Source of the DNA: Rosa chinensis
Taxonomy: Eukaryota; Streptophyta; Magnoliopsida; Rosales; Rosaceae
DNA: 64,000 nt
Direction of reading: 5' to 3'
NCBI RefSeq assembly: GCF_002994745.2
Contig: NC_037089.1
Span: 21,995,641-22,059,640, forward strand
Shown: one piece after another, positions 1 through 12,649 of the stretch
Position numbering within the stretch: the stretch's first letter is position 1
Layout: each line of letters opens with the position of its first letter
Translations under genes and position numbers: made by a program
The notes under the pieces: model-generated
What the model was told of the DNA's origin: nothing
Seen by the model: the letters and a program-made list of their open reading frames with translations, nothing else
Databases searched by the model: none

Positions 1-338
1 TCACCGCCATAGACGTCTCTTTGCCGCTAAATAGCCTCATTCTCCCGCTATTTGGCCTTATCCTCCGCTACTTAGCCTTATTCTCCGCTAAATATCCTCA
101 TCACCCTCTACGAATCATCAAGCAACAAGTCAAACAATCCGCCACAACACAAGTGTAGGCCTCATCAAAAAGCCCGCGGATCAAGTGGGCCGATGGAGGC
201 CCGCCGGCCCTGAGGGCTAAAAGCCCGGCCCGGCCCGTTAAAAAGCCTGCAAAAGCCTGCCTCGGTGGGTAGTGGGCCGGCCCGCCAAAAGCCCGCAAAA
301 ACCCGGCCCGGCCCGTAAAAGCCCGTAAAATATTATAT

Positions 339-370
339 ATATATATGTGTGTGTGTGTGTGTTTATAAAT

Positions 371-404
<34 letters not shown>

Positions 405-504
405 TTGTGTGTGTGTTTATAAATATATTTATATATACACACACATATAGATATATATTTGTGTGTGTGTGTTTATATATATATATATTGTGTGTGTGTG
501 TGTT

Positions 505-565
<61 letters not shown>

Positions 566-568
566 AAG
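339..568. repeat. Compound (AT)n/(GT)n microsatellite inside the hAT element
   Basis: Alternating runs of AT, GT and AC with TTTATAAATA spacers, ending in a long pure GT run. The reading frames across it are repeat artefacts and do not indicate a gene. Confidence 0.95.
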
Positions 569-623
569 TTCTTATACTTCTATATAGAATATGTGCATTA
601 GTGCATATATATATTCTACAAAT

Positions 624-2347
624 CGGTTGATCAATTCGATCGGATTCGAAAATATGGTGAAATTGGCTAAATTTTTTGCCACACTCATAATTTATTGTAA
701 TAAACTCATCCAACAGTCGGTTTTTTCATTTTCTTTGAATTGATAGGGGTTGCTCTTTGGAGTGTATGATAAATATTTGTTTATAAGAGTAACTAAGTTT
801 GACCTAGTGGATCGAATTCGAAACGAGAACCAAATTGGTTGAATTTTCTACAACCACCATAAAATATTACAATCTCTCCATCGAGCGGTTGATTTCTCTG
901 AATTCATTTTCCACTTCATGGTTGCTTTAGAATGAACCTCAACAATTTAAATGTAATGTATAAGTCATACAACTTTAGGAGGAAAATTGGTATAGGCCAA
1001 CGTGTTTGTAATTAAAATTAATTTTTTTTTTTATCTCATGTCCACACACATCCATCGATGGAATATTTACAAACGTGATGTGAAAAAATAAGCATGTTTC
1101 ACGGTCGTCATGCCATCGGTCAACCAAGAAAACATACAAGTGACGACGGTTGACCAATTCGATCGGATTCGAAAATATGGTGAAATTGGCTAAATTTTTT
1201 ACCACACTCATAATTTATTTTAATAATCTCATCCAACGGTCCATTTTTCCATTTTATTTGAATTGATAGGGGTTGCTCTTTGGAGTGTATGATATATAGA
1301 TATAGGTATATATGAGTAACTAAATTTGACCTAGTTGATCGAATTCGAAACGAGAATCAAATTAGCTGAATTTTTTACAATCACCATAAAACATTACAAT
1401 CTCTCAATCGAGCGGTTGATTTCTCTAAATTCATTTTCCACTTCATGGTTGCTTTAGAATGAACCTCAACAATTTAAATGCAATATACAAGTCATACAAC
1501 TTTAGGAGGCAAATTAATATAGGCCAACATCTTTGGAATTAAAATAGAAATTTTTATCTTCTGTCCACGCACATCCATCGATGAAATATTTATAGACGTG
1601 ATGTGAAAAAATAAGCACGTTTCACGGTCGTCATGTCATCGGTCAACCAAGAAAACATACAAGTGACGACGGTTGATCAATTCGATCGGATTCAAAAATA
1701 TGGTGAAATTGGCTAAATTTTTTACCACACTCATAATTTATTGTAATAATCTCATCCAATGGTCCATTTTTCTATTTTATTTGAATTGATAGGGGTTGCT
1801 CTTTGGAGTGTATGATATATAGATATAGGTTTATAAGAGTAACTAAATTTGACCTAATTGATCGAATTCGAAACGAGAATCAAATTAGTTGAATTTTTTA
1901 CAATCACCATAAAACATTAGAATCTCTCAATCGAGGGGTTGATTTCTCTAAATTCATTTTCCACTTCATGGTTGTTTTAGAATGAACCTCAACAATTTAA
2001 ATGCAATATACAAGTCATACGACTTTAGGAGACAAATTGATATAGGCCAACATCTTTGCAATTAAAATTGAAATTTTTATCTAATGTCCATGCACATCCA
2101 TCGATGGAATATTTATAGACATGATGTGAAAAAATAAGCACGTTTCGCAGACGTCATGCCATTGGTCAACCAATAAAACATACAAGTAACGACGGTTGAC
2201 CAATTCGATCGGATTCGAAAATATGGTGAAATTGGCTAAATTTTTTACCACACTCATAATTTATTATAATAATCTCATCCAACGGTCGGTTTTCCCATTT
2301 TATTTAAGTTGATAGAGGTTTCTCTTTGGAGTGTATGATATATAAAT
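624..2347. repeat. 523-bp tandem repeat, about 3.3 copies, inside the hAT element
   Basis: Monomers begin at 624, 1147, 1670 and 2193, each at a 'cggttga(t/c)caattcgatcgg' start, so the period is exactly 523 bp three times running. The last copy is partial and ends near the 'gtgtatgatata' motif at about 2325-2347. Monomers differ by scattered substitutions. No long shared reading frame is present, so I regard the array as non-coding. Confidence 0.93.
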
Positions 2348-3212
2348 ATAAGTTTATAAAAAATATTATCTTTAAAGATTTATTTGTAAATAAAGCTTTC
2401 AAGGCCTGCCCCGAAAAAGCCCGCAAGGCTTAGCCTGGCCCGGCCTGAAAAAGCCCGCGAGGCCCGCATTAAATGGATGGGCTTGGATCCTTCAATTTAC
2501 AATAAAGCCCGGCCCCGCCCGCTACTATTTAAAAATGGAGTAAGGCCCGGCCCAAGCCCGCTACCAATGGACCGGGCTCGGGCCGGCCCGGCCCATTGAT
2601 GAGGCCTACACAAGTGTTACCGCCAACAACGTCATTTCACCGCTAACATTTACCTCGCTCCAACAAACTTGCAAGGCAATCATACCATCACTCATCAATC
2701 GACAAATACTGGACAACATGTCTCAGACATCGTGACTTCCGATGGTAGTCAACGGTCACTCACCCGACACAATTTACACTTAGCGGAACATTTCCAACCA
2801 GGGATATCCCATTTATCATCAGTACACCGACCTTAACGAGGCGGTGCAGTCAAGTTCTTCTCCTCCGGAAAAGAGTAAGGAAACAGTTAAACACAGCCTA
2901 CGGTAGCCACTGATCCGGCAGTTAACTTCCCGACGCTAAGGCTCTGAAAGAGTGGGATAGCTACCCACCGCTTCATGCTGTCACACAGCTCCCCTCAACA
3001 AACAATCATCCGACCAAACGGAGGTCTTTCTTAGCTGGGGAGTGGGGGACTCCCTAGAGGGCTAGCTGGGGCCCACCTGAAAGGGAAGAAAGCGCTTGCT
3101 CAGACAAAATCCATGGTTGACGATGCACTCGCATTGATTATGCCCGACATGTAACCAAAGGTTCCGCCTTAGTTGTGGTAACTCCCCAACCAAGAAATCC
3201 CTCCTGGGGACT

Positions 3213-3729
3213 TGTATATACATAGCAATTACCGGCCATAATCTGCACTCATACTTAACCATGTCACATTGGCGGAGTAACTTCAATGGAGTAATCTTCG
3301 GAAACATAGCAAGACAACCTTCACTGGCAAGCCAGCTCTAGGCAGAAATATGCCTTGACGCGCCGACACGCGCCACCCAAAGTTGTCTCTGCAGAAAGAA
3401 CCAAAACTCAGCAAACTGAAGGATATCAGTCCCACATCGAAAACAAGAGTGAGGTAACTCACTATTTCACCTATAAAAGGTCCACTTCTCTCTCTTCATT
3501 GATTACACATTCAATAGCTATTTACCGCTACATTTGTCAATACAAGTACATCGTTTAACTTTAGCATCGGAGGAGCGAAGACCGCCAACCGTGGTCTCCC
3601 CTCTTGACGTTGTTGTATTTCTCTTGACAGACTAGCGGGATTTCGTGAATTACACATATATTGGAAGATTGGATTCTTGTCCACGTTATCGGAAGCCGAC
3701 ATCATATGGCGGTATTCTGAGCATTAACA
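3213..3729 (+). repeat. 3' LTR of the LARD-like element
   Basis: It begins TGTATATACATAG directly after a purine tract (CTGGGGACT) and ends GCATTAACA, the same termini as the 500-bp LTRs at 32066 and 37211. A TATA box (TATAAAAGG) lies near 3473. No primer-binding site follows it, so it is the 3' LTR. Confidence 0.8.
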
Positions 3730-3922
3730 CTATGTTTTCAAAAATGTCACTAAACTCACTTACTTTTAATGCGTCTTTCACATAACTCACTGTCGTTAAG
3801 TCTCTCGTTAGAAGCCGTTCAAGTTGAGGTTATATTTGTCTAAATACTAAAAAATACATTTCCAAAGTGATTTTTTTTGGAAGAAAAAAAAAAGACAAAT
3901 ATTTTTTTCCAAAATTAAATTT

Positions 3923-6900
3923 TGTTTAAGGAAAACTGAATTGGGAGGAATTGAGTCGTACTTTCATTGATAATAGGGGCCTCTTTATATAGAGGATTAC
4001 AAGACATAGAATCAGAGTTGTACAAGGAAAGATAATCGTACAATTAATCAAATATCTATGAATATCTCCGGGAATATCTCTAATTTAAAACTCTGTTACA
4101 ACTAGGTCAAGTAGCCTAGAGTTTGGGCCAGACACATATTCTGGATTTACTTGAACACACCCCCTTGTGTCACCCAAACGTGGTGCTCCTCTCGTTGCCT
4201 CATTAAAAACCTTGTCGAGTAACAAAAACCCAGTAGGACAAAATAACCTCGGTCGAAGGGGAAAAACAGCACAACACACCCTTCACATTTCGAGACCGTA
4301 CATGTAGACATCTCCCCCTAATGTCTGCATCTCCCCCTGATGACAACAGTCATGGGAGTTTGGATAACTTCTGCAAACGATGCTACCAACATGTTTCTCA
4401 AAAGTGGAATTTAGAAAATGACTTAGTGAGCAAGTCTGTCACACTGTCCTTAGATCGAATCGAGTTCACTTTGATCTTGAGGAGAGTCTATTGTTGCTGA
4501 TTATGCTTGGTGTTGTCGCTTTTGATGTAGCCTTACTTCATTTGTTCAAAACATGTTCAAAACAAGCAGCATTATCCTAAATACTCGTAGGCTCATCTGT
4601 GGTAGACTTCAAACCACAATTGTTCGAACATGCGTAATTATGGATCCAATCCATATACATTCACGAACCACTTCATGAAGAACAATAATCTCTGCATTGT
4701 TTCGAAGATATAGCGACAGGGTCTATTCTGTAGACCTCCAAGATATAGCAGTCTTACCCATGGTGAACACTTAACTAGTTTGGGAATGACCTTTGTGTGG
4801 GTCAGAGAGATACCCAACATCAGCAAAACCTTCCAAAACACTTATTGTTTTTGGAGGGGGATAGAGTATGCAGGCCAGTGTTGGCAGCGTTCCTGGTGTG
4901 TGATGGGTCTGAATCTATCGTCTCTCTGTACGGATAGAACAAGCCCATATCAATCGTACATCTCAAGTAAAAAATATATATTTTACACCAATCCAATGGC
5001 GTCTTGTTGACACAAAGCTATATCTAGCTAACAAGTTCACTGCAAATGAGATGTTCGGTCTTGCGCATTGAGCTAAGTACAATAATGCGCCTATTTTACT
5101 TAAGCATGACACTTTTGCCTTTAACACGTCTTCGTCATCATCCTTTGGACGAAGAGGATCATTTTCAAGATCAAGACTACAGACAATCATGAGGGTGCTT
5201 GAAGGCTTGACCTTATCAAAATACCTAAGCATCTATCAACACGATGCTCAAGTTCTAAACCGAGACATAATCTGTTCTCCCAAAATCCTTCATCTCAAAC
5301 TCGGATTTCAAGTATTCAACGGTTTCCCTTAACTTTTTAAGGGCTTCCAATGAAGATCATGTCCAACATGAACCGCGATAGAATTTGAAACTCGTTATGG
5401 AAACGCGCAGGCATATCCCTTCCCAATCAAGTGGTCACTTTAGTGAGCGTTTCAACCTCATTGTAAACGCTCTCAGTGGTCTAGAGCCACTTGACTTGGG
5501 TAAATGAAATTCACCATGAACCTTCATGTACATTCCGTATCTAGATCCCCATAGAGATATGTAGTGACCACATTTGTAAGCTGCATGTTCAGTTATTCGG
5601 AAACTACCAAACTGATAGTGTAGAGGAGTGCAATGCATCCATTACGAGAGAATATGTCTCATCATAATCGATTCCAGGGCATTTTGTGAGAAGCCTTACG
5701 CCATAAGGCGAGATTACCATCTCTCTTTCTCAAACACGCTTTCTAACGAAGACCCCTTAGTCAATAGGTTTTATGTTAGGAGGTGTTGGCATCACTGGCT
5801 CATAAACCTCCCTCTTCATTAGAGAATCCAACTTAACCTGGATCGCATCTTTCCATTTAGGCCAAATCTCTCTATGTTGGCATTCATTCATCAACGGAGT
5901 GTGGTTTGATATCATCGGACTCAACAAACTCAGGCGCAACGAAATGCCCAACTACATCATCAATTATGATGGAATTTCTATCCCACGTCTCATGTACACT
6001 AGTGTAATTTTCATAGAACTCTATATTCTCAGGAATAGGTTCTGACGTTGAGGCATCCCCAACGATAACCATAATTCAGAAGATTCTCATGAGATGGATT
6101 TTGAGTGTTGATGATCAAAGGATTGGAATGTGCTAAAGTATCTTTCGAACCCACGGGCCTCCCACGCATCCAAGCTGGGGCCATGGCCCATAACACCAGA
6201 GTGCCACTCCCATAACCATGCCTACCTCCGTGTAGGGTGGCGCTACGTCTTCTCGTAGAGATGTCCTTTCTTGCAGGCATATTTGCAGCAGATGTGTGAT
6301 CTCGTCACTTTAACAGGGATCGGGATGAGACATAGTGGGGATAGACCACGACAATTCATGTTGTTCCTGCTGAACATTCGTGTTCTTATCTCCCCCTAAC
6401 GACAGGAAGACTATCTCATCAAAGTGACAACCCGCAAATCTAGAGGTAAGGAGATCGCCTTACATGGGTATTAAGTGGCTAACGATTGTTGGAGTCTCAA
6501 ATCCAACTGAGTTGCCCATTCGTCTGTAAGGACCTTTCATAGTGCGCTGTGGTGGCGCACTTGGCACATAAATGACTCGCTTAAATGTGCGTAAGTACGA
6601 AATACTTGTACCCAGTCACTAGCTGTAACACATAGATAGATTGAGTGGCAGTGCAAACGAATTAGCATTGCTGCATGCAATATTGCATCACTCTAAGCGG
6701 ATATAAGGAGATTGGTGCGCATAACCAATATCCGGGCTACCATTATAGTCATTTCTGCGAGACCATTTGGATGTGTTTATGGGAATATGATGTCAAACAT
6801 CAGTCCCATTGCAATAACCATCGAAAGTATTCAATGTAAACTATCTAGCATTGTCAAATCCAATTGACTGAATATGATGATCCGGGGAGTGAACCAGTTG

Positions 6901-7080
6901 TCATATGATATGTGCTAGGAGTGTAGCATAAGCAGCATTACAAGTGGACAATGGCACAACAAGTGACCAGCGTGTTTGCTTGTCAGCCAACATCATGTGA
7001 TATTTAAACGTCCGCAAGTTGGCTGAACTAGTCCACAGAATCCCCACGGACTCTATGTAAGAATAGAATGAGTATTTTCA
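3923..7080 (-). mobile_element. Decayed Copia retrotransposon, 5' truncated
   Basis: Read on the minus strand, the order from right to left is integrase-like sequence (about 7080-6300), reverse transcriptase fragments (5951-5757, 5232-4963), RNase H remnants, a purine tract, then a 3' LTR. The LTR's right edge is TTGAACA at 4157, next to a CAAGGGGGTG tract; its left edge, near 3923, is approximate. The RT block 4963-5232 carries the conserved 'GALLYLAQCARPNISFAV' stretch. Frames are broken throughout. It belongs to the same family as the element at 17846-20981: the integrase parts (6320-6980 and 20390-20860) align by eye. The 5' LTR and gag were not seen. Confidence 0.8.
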
Positions 7081-7401
7081 TATCCTTACTAATTGTCAAT
7101 TCCATTTTTGCAAGTTTTGTTCCGAAGCCACAGTTAAAAGAAAAGTAATAGAAGCATTATGGTCTTGTGCAACTATGGCAAACTGCAACATGTAATTAGG
7201 TGTCCTATCATTTAACATCAAGGTTATTATAATCAAGGAGTATGAAATGTTTTCTCATTAATTCTATTCTACTGTCTCTTGTTTATTCTACCAACGGGTA
7301 TCTAATGCCAATCGTGTGAAGCTATCATTCCCTTCATATCTTAGTGACAAATTTTTAGGTTGTTGAATACCTTCATATGTGCATATATGTATATAGACAA
7401 C

Positions 7402-9526
7402 TGATAGGAGCATAAAATGCGATAAATAGTGAAACCTTTATACTTTTCTTAGCTATTTCCTTTAAAAAGTCAGTTTTAACTTTGTTTTCTTTTTAGGTAG
7501 TTCGTGGAGTGATTCAAGAGAAATAAGAGCTTAAAGAGAGCAATGGAGCCATGAATCATGAAGTAATGATGCAGAGGACCAATTTTGATCAACCATTTGG
7601 CCAGAAATTACAAGGGAAGTCCACGGAAATCGTTGTGCAAAACAGTTGCTGCAAAGCAGAAAACTGCAGTTGCAGAATCAGCTTTCTGGGAACGGTTTTG
7701 AGGAGAAATTCTTGCATCCTTACAGCTGCACCTATGAAGAAAGGACCAGCGAACCTTAAATACATGATGTTATACTTCAACAAGAGCCAAATAACTGGTC
7801 AGAATCATCAACGAGGCAGTAGGAAATCAAAGTCGAAGTATGCTTCCCGATAAGGCAGAAACTGTCAGCTTTTCACGAAGCTTTTTGGGAGATCTTTTCC
7901 GGCGATTTAATTGGAGTTTTTCCAGAAGGTTATTGATCATTATAGATGATATGATGTCATAGAGCACGTGGGAGTCAAGAATCATCCAGAAACTTGTCAA
8001 GACGAAGTCGTTCCTTGTCCAAGAAGGAAGCTTCAGAGTCAGAAATTGAATCCTAGTCAAAACAGGACGGTTTTGCAGAATTCTTCTTTGGACGGATTTC
8101 CAGGGCATTTTTGGAAGGTTATTGCTGCTGCAAATATGAAGGAGAGTCCTAGAATGATTCATCAAGATTTTTGGAAGATTATTGAGGCTTGAAAATCATT
8201 TAATTATGCACCAAGTAGGGTAATCCTCAAGCAACTAGGGGAGGCTTTCAAAGCAGAATTGGAAAAGGAAACTTAGGCTGTGCGTTCTACATATATAGAG
8301 GCTCTGAACACATTGAAAGGAACCATCCTACAGCGCCATCTTCTGCCCCCAAACCCTAGCACACAAAGTCTCAAAAATTCCCCAAGTCTTCAAGAAGGAA
8401 AACCGTGCACATCACCATCCATCTCCATCAAGCTTCTGCCGTGACCCATCTTGAAGGAGTTCTTGCATCTAAGGCTGCCTAAAAGTGAATTCGTGGCTCT
8501 CATACTCTCCCTTTTTACGGTTTTTATTATCTTGTAATCTGATACTCATGCTTTTATTTGTTGAATTTAAGACGATGTGTGGCTAGTTATCTTTTGTTAG
8601 GGGCGAGGTTTGAAGCCCCAATTATGTAGAACATATGTTTGTTTAAACTTAGTTTCTTGATCTGTGGTGTGGATTGGTTGTTTATCTCTGATTGATTGAA
8701 AACTTTTACATGTGTTTGTTTTATGGTGGCCAACATAGGATTTATGCATGTAATTGGAGCTAGGTTTAGAAAATAATTCACCTAATCGTCTTGTTTTCTA
8801 ATCCACAAGTATGCAAGGCTTTGAACAAAAGTTGATGTTTTAAACAACTAGAAGAGCATGCTAGGTAGGCGTTCCACACTAGACTGCAACTCTATAATCA
8901 ATCGTTTCCATGAGATCTTAATGCTTCAAATATGTTGACACTATATGTGTTGTTGATAGGATAGCGTTCTATACCTTGATTGCATGTTTGATAGGCTTAG
9001 CTATTGTGCGTTCACGTAGACTAAGTAATTAGGGAAACATTAATAAGGGACATGATCTGCTCCGACTTGTTTCTTGGTTGATTTCTGTTCACACCTTAGT
9101 AATTGAAACTAGGTTAACTTAACATTGTTCGAAAGTAATTGGTGGTGGATTTCCAAGTCTCTAACATATTCTCCATCTTATTTTCTCAAAATCAAAAATC
9201 AAATTTGTTTTCCTTTTGTTTTCTCTTTTATTTTCGTAGGAACATAAAAACCCCAAATCTGTTTCAACTTAGGATTGCAACGCACTCTTCTATCCCCTCT
9301 CTGACCCTCCGTCTTTCTTTCTTCTTTTCTAGTGTTTGACATTTTCTTTAGTTTAGTTCAGATTTTTGTTATTCTTTTTTATGTGTTAGTTTAGTTTAGT
9401 TTAGTTTTCTTTTGTGTGAATTATAAAGTTACCCTCAATCCCCGGCTTGAACGATCCCTGCTTACTCTATATTGCTAACGACTACATCTTGCAGGGTTAA
9501 GTTGAGCGCTTGTTTTTAGCGTATCA
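7402..9526. mobile_element. Solo LTR, 2125 bp, probably Gypsy-type
   Basis: It starts TGATAGGAGCATAAAATGC and ends TTTTTAGCGTATCA. The 5-bp duplication ACAAC flanks both ends (7397-7401 and 9527-9531). There is no primer-binding site, gag or pol between, which fits an LTR left behind by LTR-LTR recombination. A TATA-like CATATATAGAGG is near 8290. Open frames inside (for example 7551-7853) have no recognisable domain and are not annotated. The superfamily is inferred only from LTR size. Confidence 0.82.
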
Positions 9527-9531
9527 ACAAC

Positions 9532-11049
9532 TAACCAATTACAATTATTTTGATTGTTAATTGCCGGTTTGTGATTGATGACCATGTGAAAGCCTTGCTT
9601 AACTTGTTATATTTCCCAAGTATAATACATATTTGTCTGTATTCTATCAAGATCTTTCGTACCCACCAGAACTGCTACTATGGTACTAGTTGGGTAGCAG
9701 ATATCTTTATCTCTGTCGACATTGTAACTAAATTTTCATGCATAATATTGGTCACCTGGAAAAATCCTTGTCAGTTGCATGATAATAATAATATTTATTT
9801 CACCGTAAATTATATGTTGCATAATAGTTTGTAGACTGTAGGCATATGTTTCTTGCATGCCAGCATAATTTGTGTTTAATGGCAATTAGTTCTGTCAGAA
9901 TATCAGTTTAGCTATTTCTTGTTTTAATTTGTTTTGGCAATCAACCAATATTACTGTGAGCAATGACGGTAAAGAAACGTGTTACTATTGAGGTATGTAC
10001 ATCTCAAATATGAGATACTGTTTGAATTATACGAGTTATTATTTCATTGCACTTATGTACATGATAGTAAATCTTTTGCATACTATTGAATATGTCAATA
10101 ATTTAAATGTAAATGTGATTGACCTAAAGTCTATTGCAACTCTTTATATGTTGTCAGGTCAATTACAAATGGCATTTGCCTTTTGTTTCGAGTAGCTTAT
10201 ATTTCGTTGGAGTTCCATATCATAATTAATAAGTGTCTATATTTTCTTCCATATCTAAAATGATGCTATTCCAAGTTTTGGTGATAAGTATTAATTTTGT
10301 CTCATTATTAGATTTTAATAGAGTTATTAGCAATAATATTTATTGAGTTCTTGAGTTATTGCAGAGAAAGAAATAGTGATGGTATGTTTTCTTTTACTCT
10401 CAAAATTAATTTGTAGATACATTACGAGATATACATGTTGTTGGTTATCTCATAGACAAGAATGCTCCAAGGATACTTGTAAGTTCAGTTTGTGAGAAGA
10501 TTTCATTTTGCTTTAATGAGTCAGTAAGAAGCTATTTTCAATTTCAATAGTGGGGGTTACTATTTCAAATTTTAACTATTTCATTAGTATTCTTTAATGT
10601 TTATTATTACAGACTTTTACATAACTGATTTTGTTATGACTTATGAGTATAATTCTCTCATGAAGAGCCTCGGGTAAGCTCTAGCTTTAACTCCTATTAA
10701 TATTTATAAACATGTCTTTAAGAACATTTAATATCAGGAAATGTGGGGGTTATGGTTATATTTTTGTTCACCATTTAATATTTACTTCAATGGTGTTTTA
10801 AAATGCACTATGGTAATGTGGGGGTAACACTCGCAACTATTTATCTTACATGATAATTAAATAATTAGTGCAAAGTTATAAATTTTCTTGTTCTCATGTG
10901 GAGGAAAACACTCCTATGAGAATTGTGGCTGATGGTTTATTTGAGGCTTGCAGATAAATTAAAATGCAGGTTTTGTGAAGCTGAAGTGACAAGCAAGATA
11001 TAACCAAAAAGGAAAAATAAAATAAATATAATATGGCAAAAGTCATATA
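9532..11049. other. AT-rich stretch, no assigned gene
   Basis: I see no recognisable protein. Short exon-like segments with splice-like borders occur, for example near 9965-9991 (followed by GTATGT) and 10417-10479 (preceded by TTTGTAG, followed by GTAAGT). They do not combine into a long frame. The motif TGTGGGGGT(T/A) recurs at about 10550, 10743 and 10820. It could be a decayed intron-rich gene or the 5' part of the following Copia element. Confidence 0.4.
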
Positions 11050-11166
11050 AACATGCCTCGCGGAGGAGGCCCCTATAGTCTCGAGGAGGAGACTATATAT
11101 AAAATTGCTGAAGGGGGATGTGCTTAAGCCCATAAGGGAGTCACCTAGGGAGGGGGAAAATTTCAT

Positions 11167-11418
11167 AAATGGTCACTCAACTATGACTCATTCGATACTT
11201 TGGTCACTGAAGTTTCAAATATATCACTTTGGTCACTCAACTATTACACTGTCAATCACTTAAGTCACTTTGTTAATTTTTTTCATTAAAAAAAAATTAT
11301 AAAAAATACTCTTTGGGTGACTTAAGTGATTGACAGTGTAATAGTTGAGTGACCAAAGTGATATATTTGAAACTTCAGTGACCAAAGTGTTGAATGAGTC
11401 ATAGTTGAGTGACCATTT
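11167..11418. mobile_element. Fold-back MITE with about 110-bp inverted arms
   Basis: The arm from 11167 (AAATGGTCACTCAACTATGA) is repeated as its reverse complement ending at 11418. The arms carry several copies of GGTCACT(C/G)AA and are separated by only about 40 bp of A/T-rich loop. A transcript would form a near-perfect hairpin. I could not identify a clean target duplication, so the superfamily is not assigned. Confidence 0.85.
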
Positions 11419-12004
11419 GTGGAATAGGGAGGTAACCCAACTTTTGTGATTGGAGATCCCATGAAGGAAGTTCAATGTGGTAGAAACAATCCATACTGCG
11501 TGACTCAAATATAGCACACATAAACTTTAAGGATATATCCAAAAGAGATATTATCATGTGCATCCCTAAGGAATTAGGTGCTATATTAAATGTGACGTTA
11601 GGAAAGGAAAACAATGATACCCTGAATGAGTTTCGAGCCGGGCAAAACTCCAGCGGGTCCGGGCACACGTGCCCTTGGAGAACTCACCTAAGTGAGAGTT
11701 GTTCGTGAGGCCGCGACAATGAGAATTAGGTTGTTCTCTAATACTCTCATGAGAATCAAGATACGCGCACGGCCATAAATGTGCCAACACACGAACCTAT
11801 CTAATTACCCGTACTGTGTGTGTGATATGTTAAAGTTTCGTCAAAGGTATCAAAGTTCAAGACTGTGTCACTTTGGTTCCTCAAATGGAGACTATCACAC
11901 TAAGCTAGGTCAAACCCGAAAGGTACCTATGCCGATTGCACAGTAAAAGCACTCAATTATTTTGTTTTAAATGATTTTATTTTAATTTTAAATCAGTGGG
12001 GGAT

Positions 12005-12649
12005 TGTTGGAAATTTTATGATTTAAAATTAAAATATATTTTATTTATTTTGGGGGTTATTTTCATTTTGTGTTTATTACTCTATTTATGGTTGGTTTTA
12101 TGTTTTAAATATATGATTATTATTTGACCGTTATATGGTTAATGAGGCTATTGATGGTCATGGTAATGTGGCCTATATAAGGGTACGTGGCTATGGTTGG
12201 AAGGCATATGGTGAGACATGAAACATCACATGTGTGGGAGTTTAGATTATCGGATAATGAGGGTATACATGACGGTATAATCTACCATAATACAACCACT
12301 CTAGCCAAATACCTCTACCAAAGATATATATTCTTACAAACTATACATATACATACTTTACTTATACACTGTTTTGAGTGCACGGGTGATAAAGGTTCAA
12401 TGGGGCTTCTTAGCTGCACGACGGAGCTCGAAGAGTTGTTGTATCTTGGGGGAAGTTCGTCATTCAACCCTGTGCAGTACGGGACAAATCTTCTCTTAGG
12501 ACATTGCGCTTGCACGCCTCGACTCGATAAGTTTTCCTATATAAAATCTATATATTATATTATTTTCTTACTTTATTTTATTTTATCATCTATATCATTA
12601 TTCTTATTTCCCAAGATATTACCATATTATTTTGTATTTTAATTTTACA
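12005..12649 (+). repeat. Copia 3' LTR
   Basis: The start is TGTTGGAAAT after a purine tract and the probable end is TTTTACA. The right edge is inferred from where Gypsy protease coding resumes. Confidence 0.55.

Larger units (their letters stand above)
156..2608. mobile_element. Non-autonomous hAT-type DNA transposon, 2.45 kb
   Basis: The 12-bp terminal inverted repeats TAGGCCTCATCA (156-167) and TGATGAGGCCTA (2597-2608) are perfect. They are bracketed by an identical 8-bp target duplication, CACAAGTG, at 148-155 and 2609-2616. An 8-bp duplication is the hAT signature. The subterminal 170 bp on the left and 210 bp on the right are packed with GGCCCGG/AAAGCCCG motifs, as expected for subterminal transposase-binding repeats. 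There is no transposase; the interior is a microsatellite plus a 523-bp tandem repeat. It is inserted in a LARD-like LTR element. Confidence 0.92.
1..3729 (+). mobile_element. 3' half of a LARD-like LTR element, split by a hAT insertion
   Basis: The stretches 1-155 and 2609-3212 are interior sequence rich in CCGCT-type motifs. They join seamlessly once the hAT element at 156-2608 and one 8-bp duplication are removed. The part at 2820-3212 resembles 35780-36200 of the LARD at 32066-37710: both contain the 'gatccggcagttaac' block, the 'gtgggggact' block and a terminal GGGGACTTGTA. A 3' LTR follows at 3213-3729. I saw no gag or pol, so this is a non-autonomous relative of that LARD. Its 5' half lies outside the window. 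The class is inferred from structure. Confidence 0.7.
11050..12649 (+). mobile_element. 3' end of a Copia-type element with its 3' LTR
   Basis: A GTGGGGGA polypurine tract at 11996-12003 is followed at 12005 by TGTTGGAAATTTTATG, a typical Copia LTR start. The LTR runs to about 12649 (ATTTTACA), where Gypsy protease sequence begins abruptly. The 11050-12004 part lacks an intact frame and is interrupted by the fold-back MITE at 11167-11418. No target duplication was resolved, so the outer limits are approximate. Confidence 0.6.

Noticed and set aside
101..713. Several overlapping open frames of 68-113 codons on both strands
   Set aside because: They translate GC-rich hAT subterminal repeats and GT/AT microsatellites; composition explains the open frames.
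4780..5010. Plus-strand open frame opposite Copia RT
   Set aside because: It is the antisense shadow of the minus-strand Copia coding region.
12187..12642. 151-codon plus-strand open frame
   Set aside because: It lies within the Copia 3' LTR, has no domain and a hydrophobic AT-rich tail.
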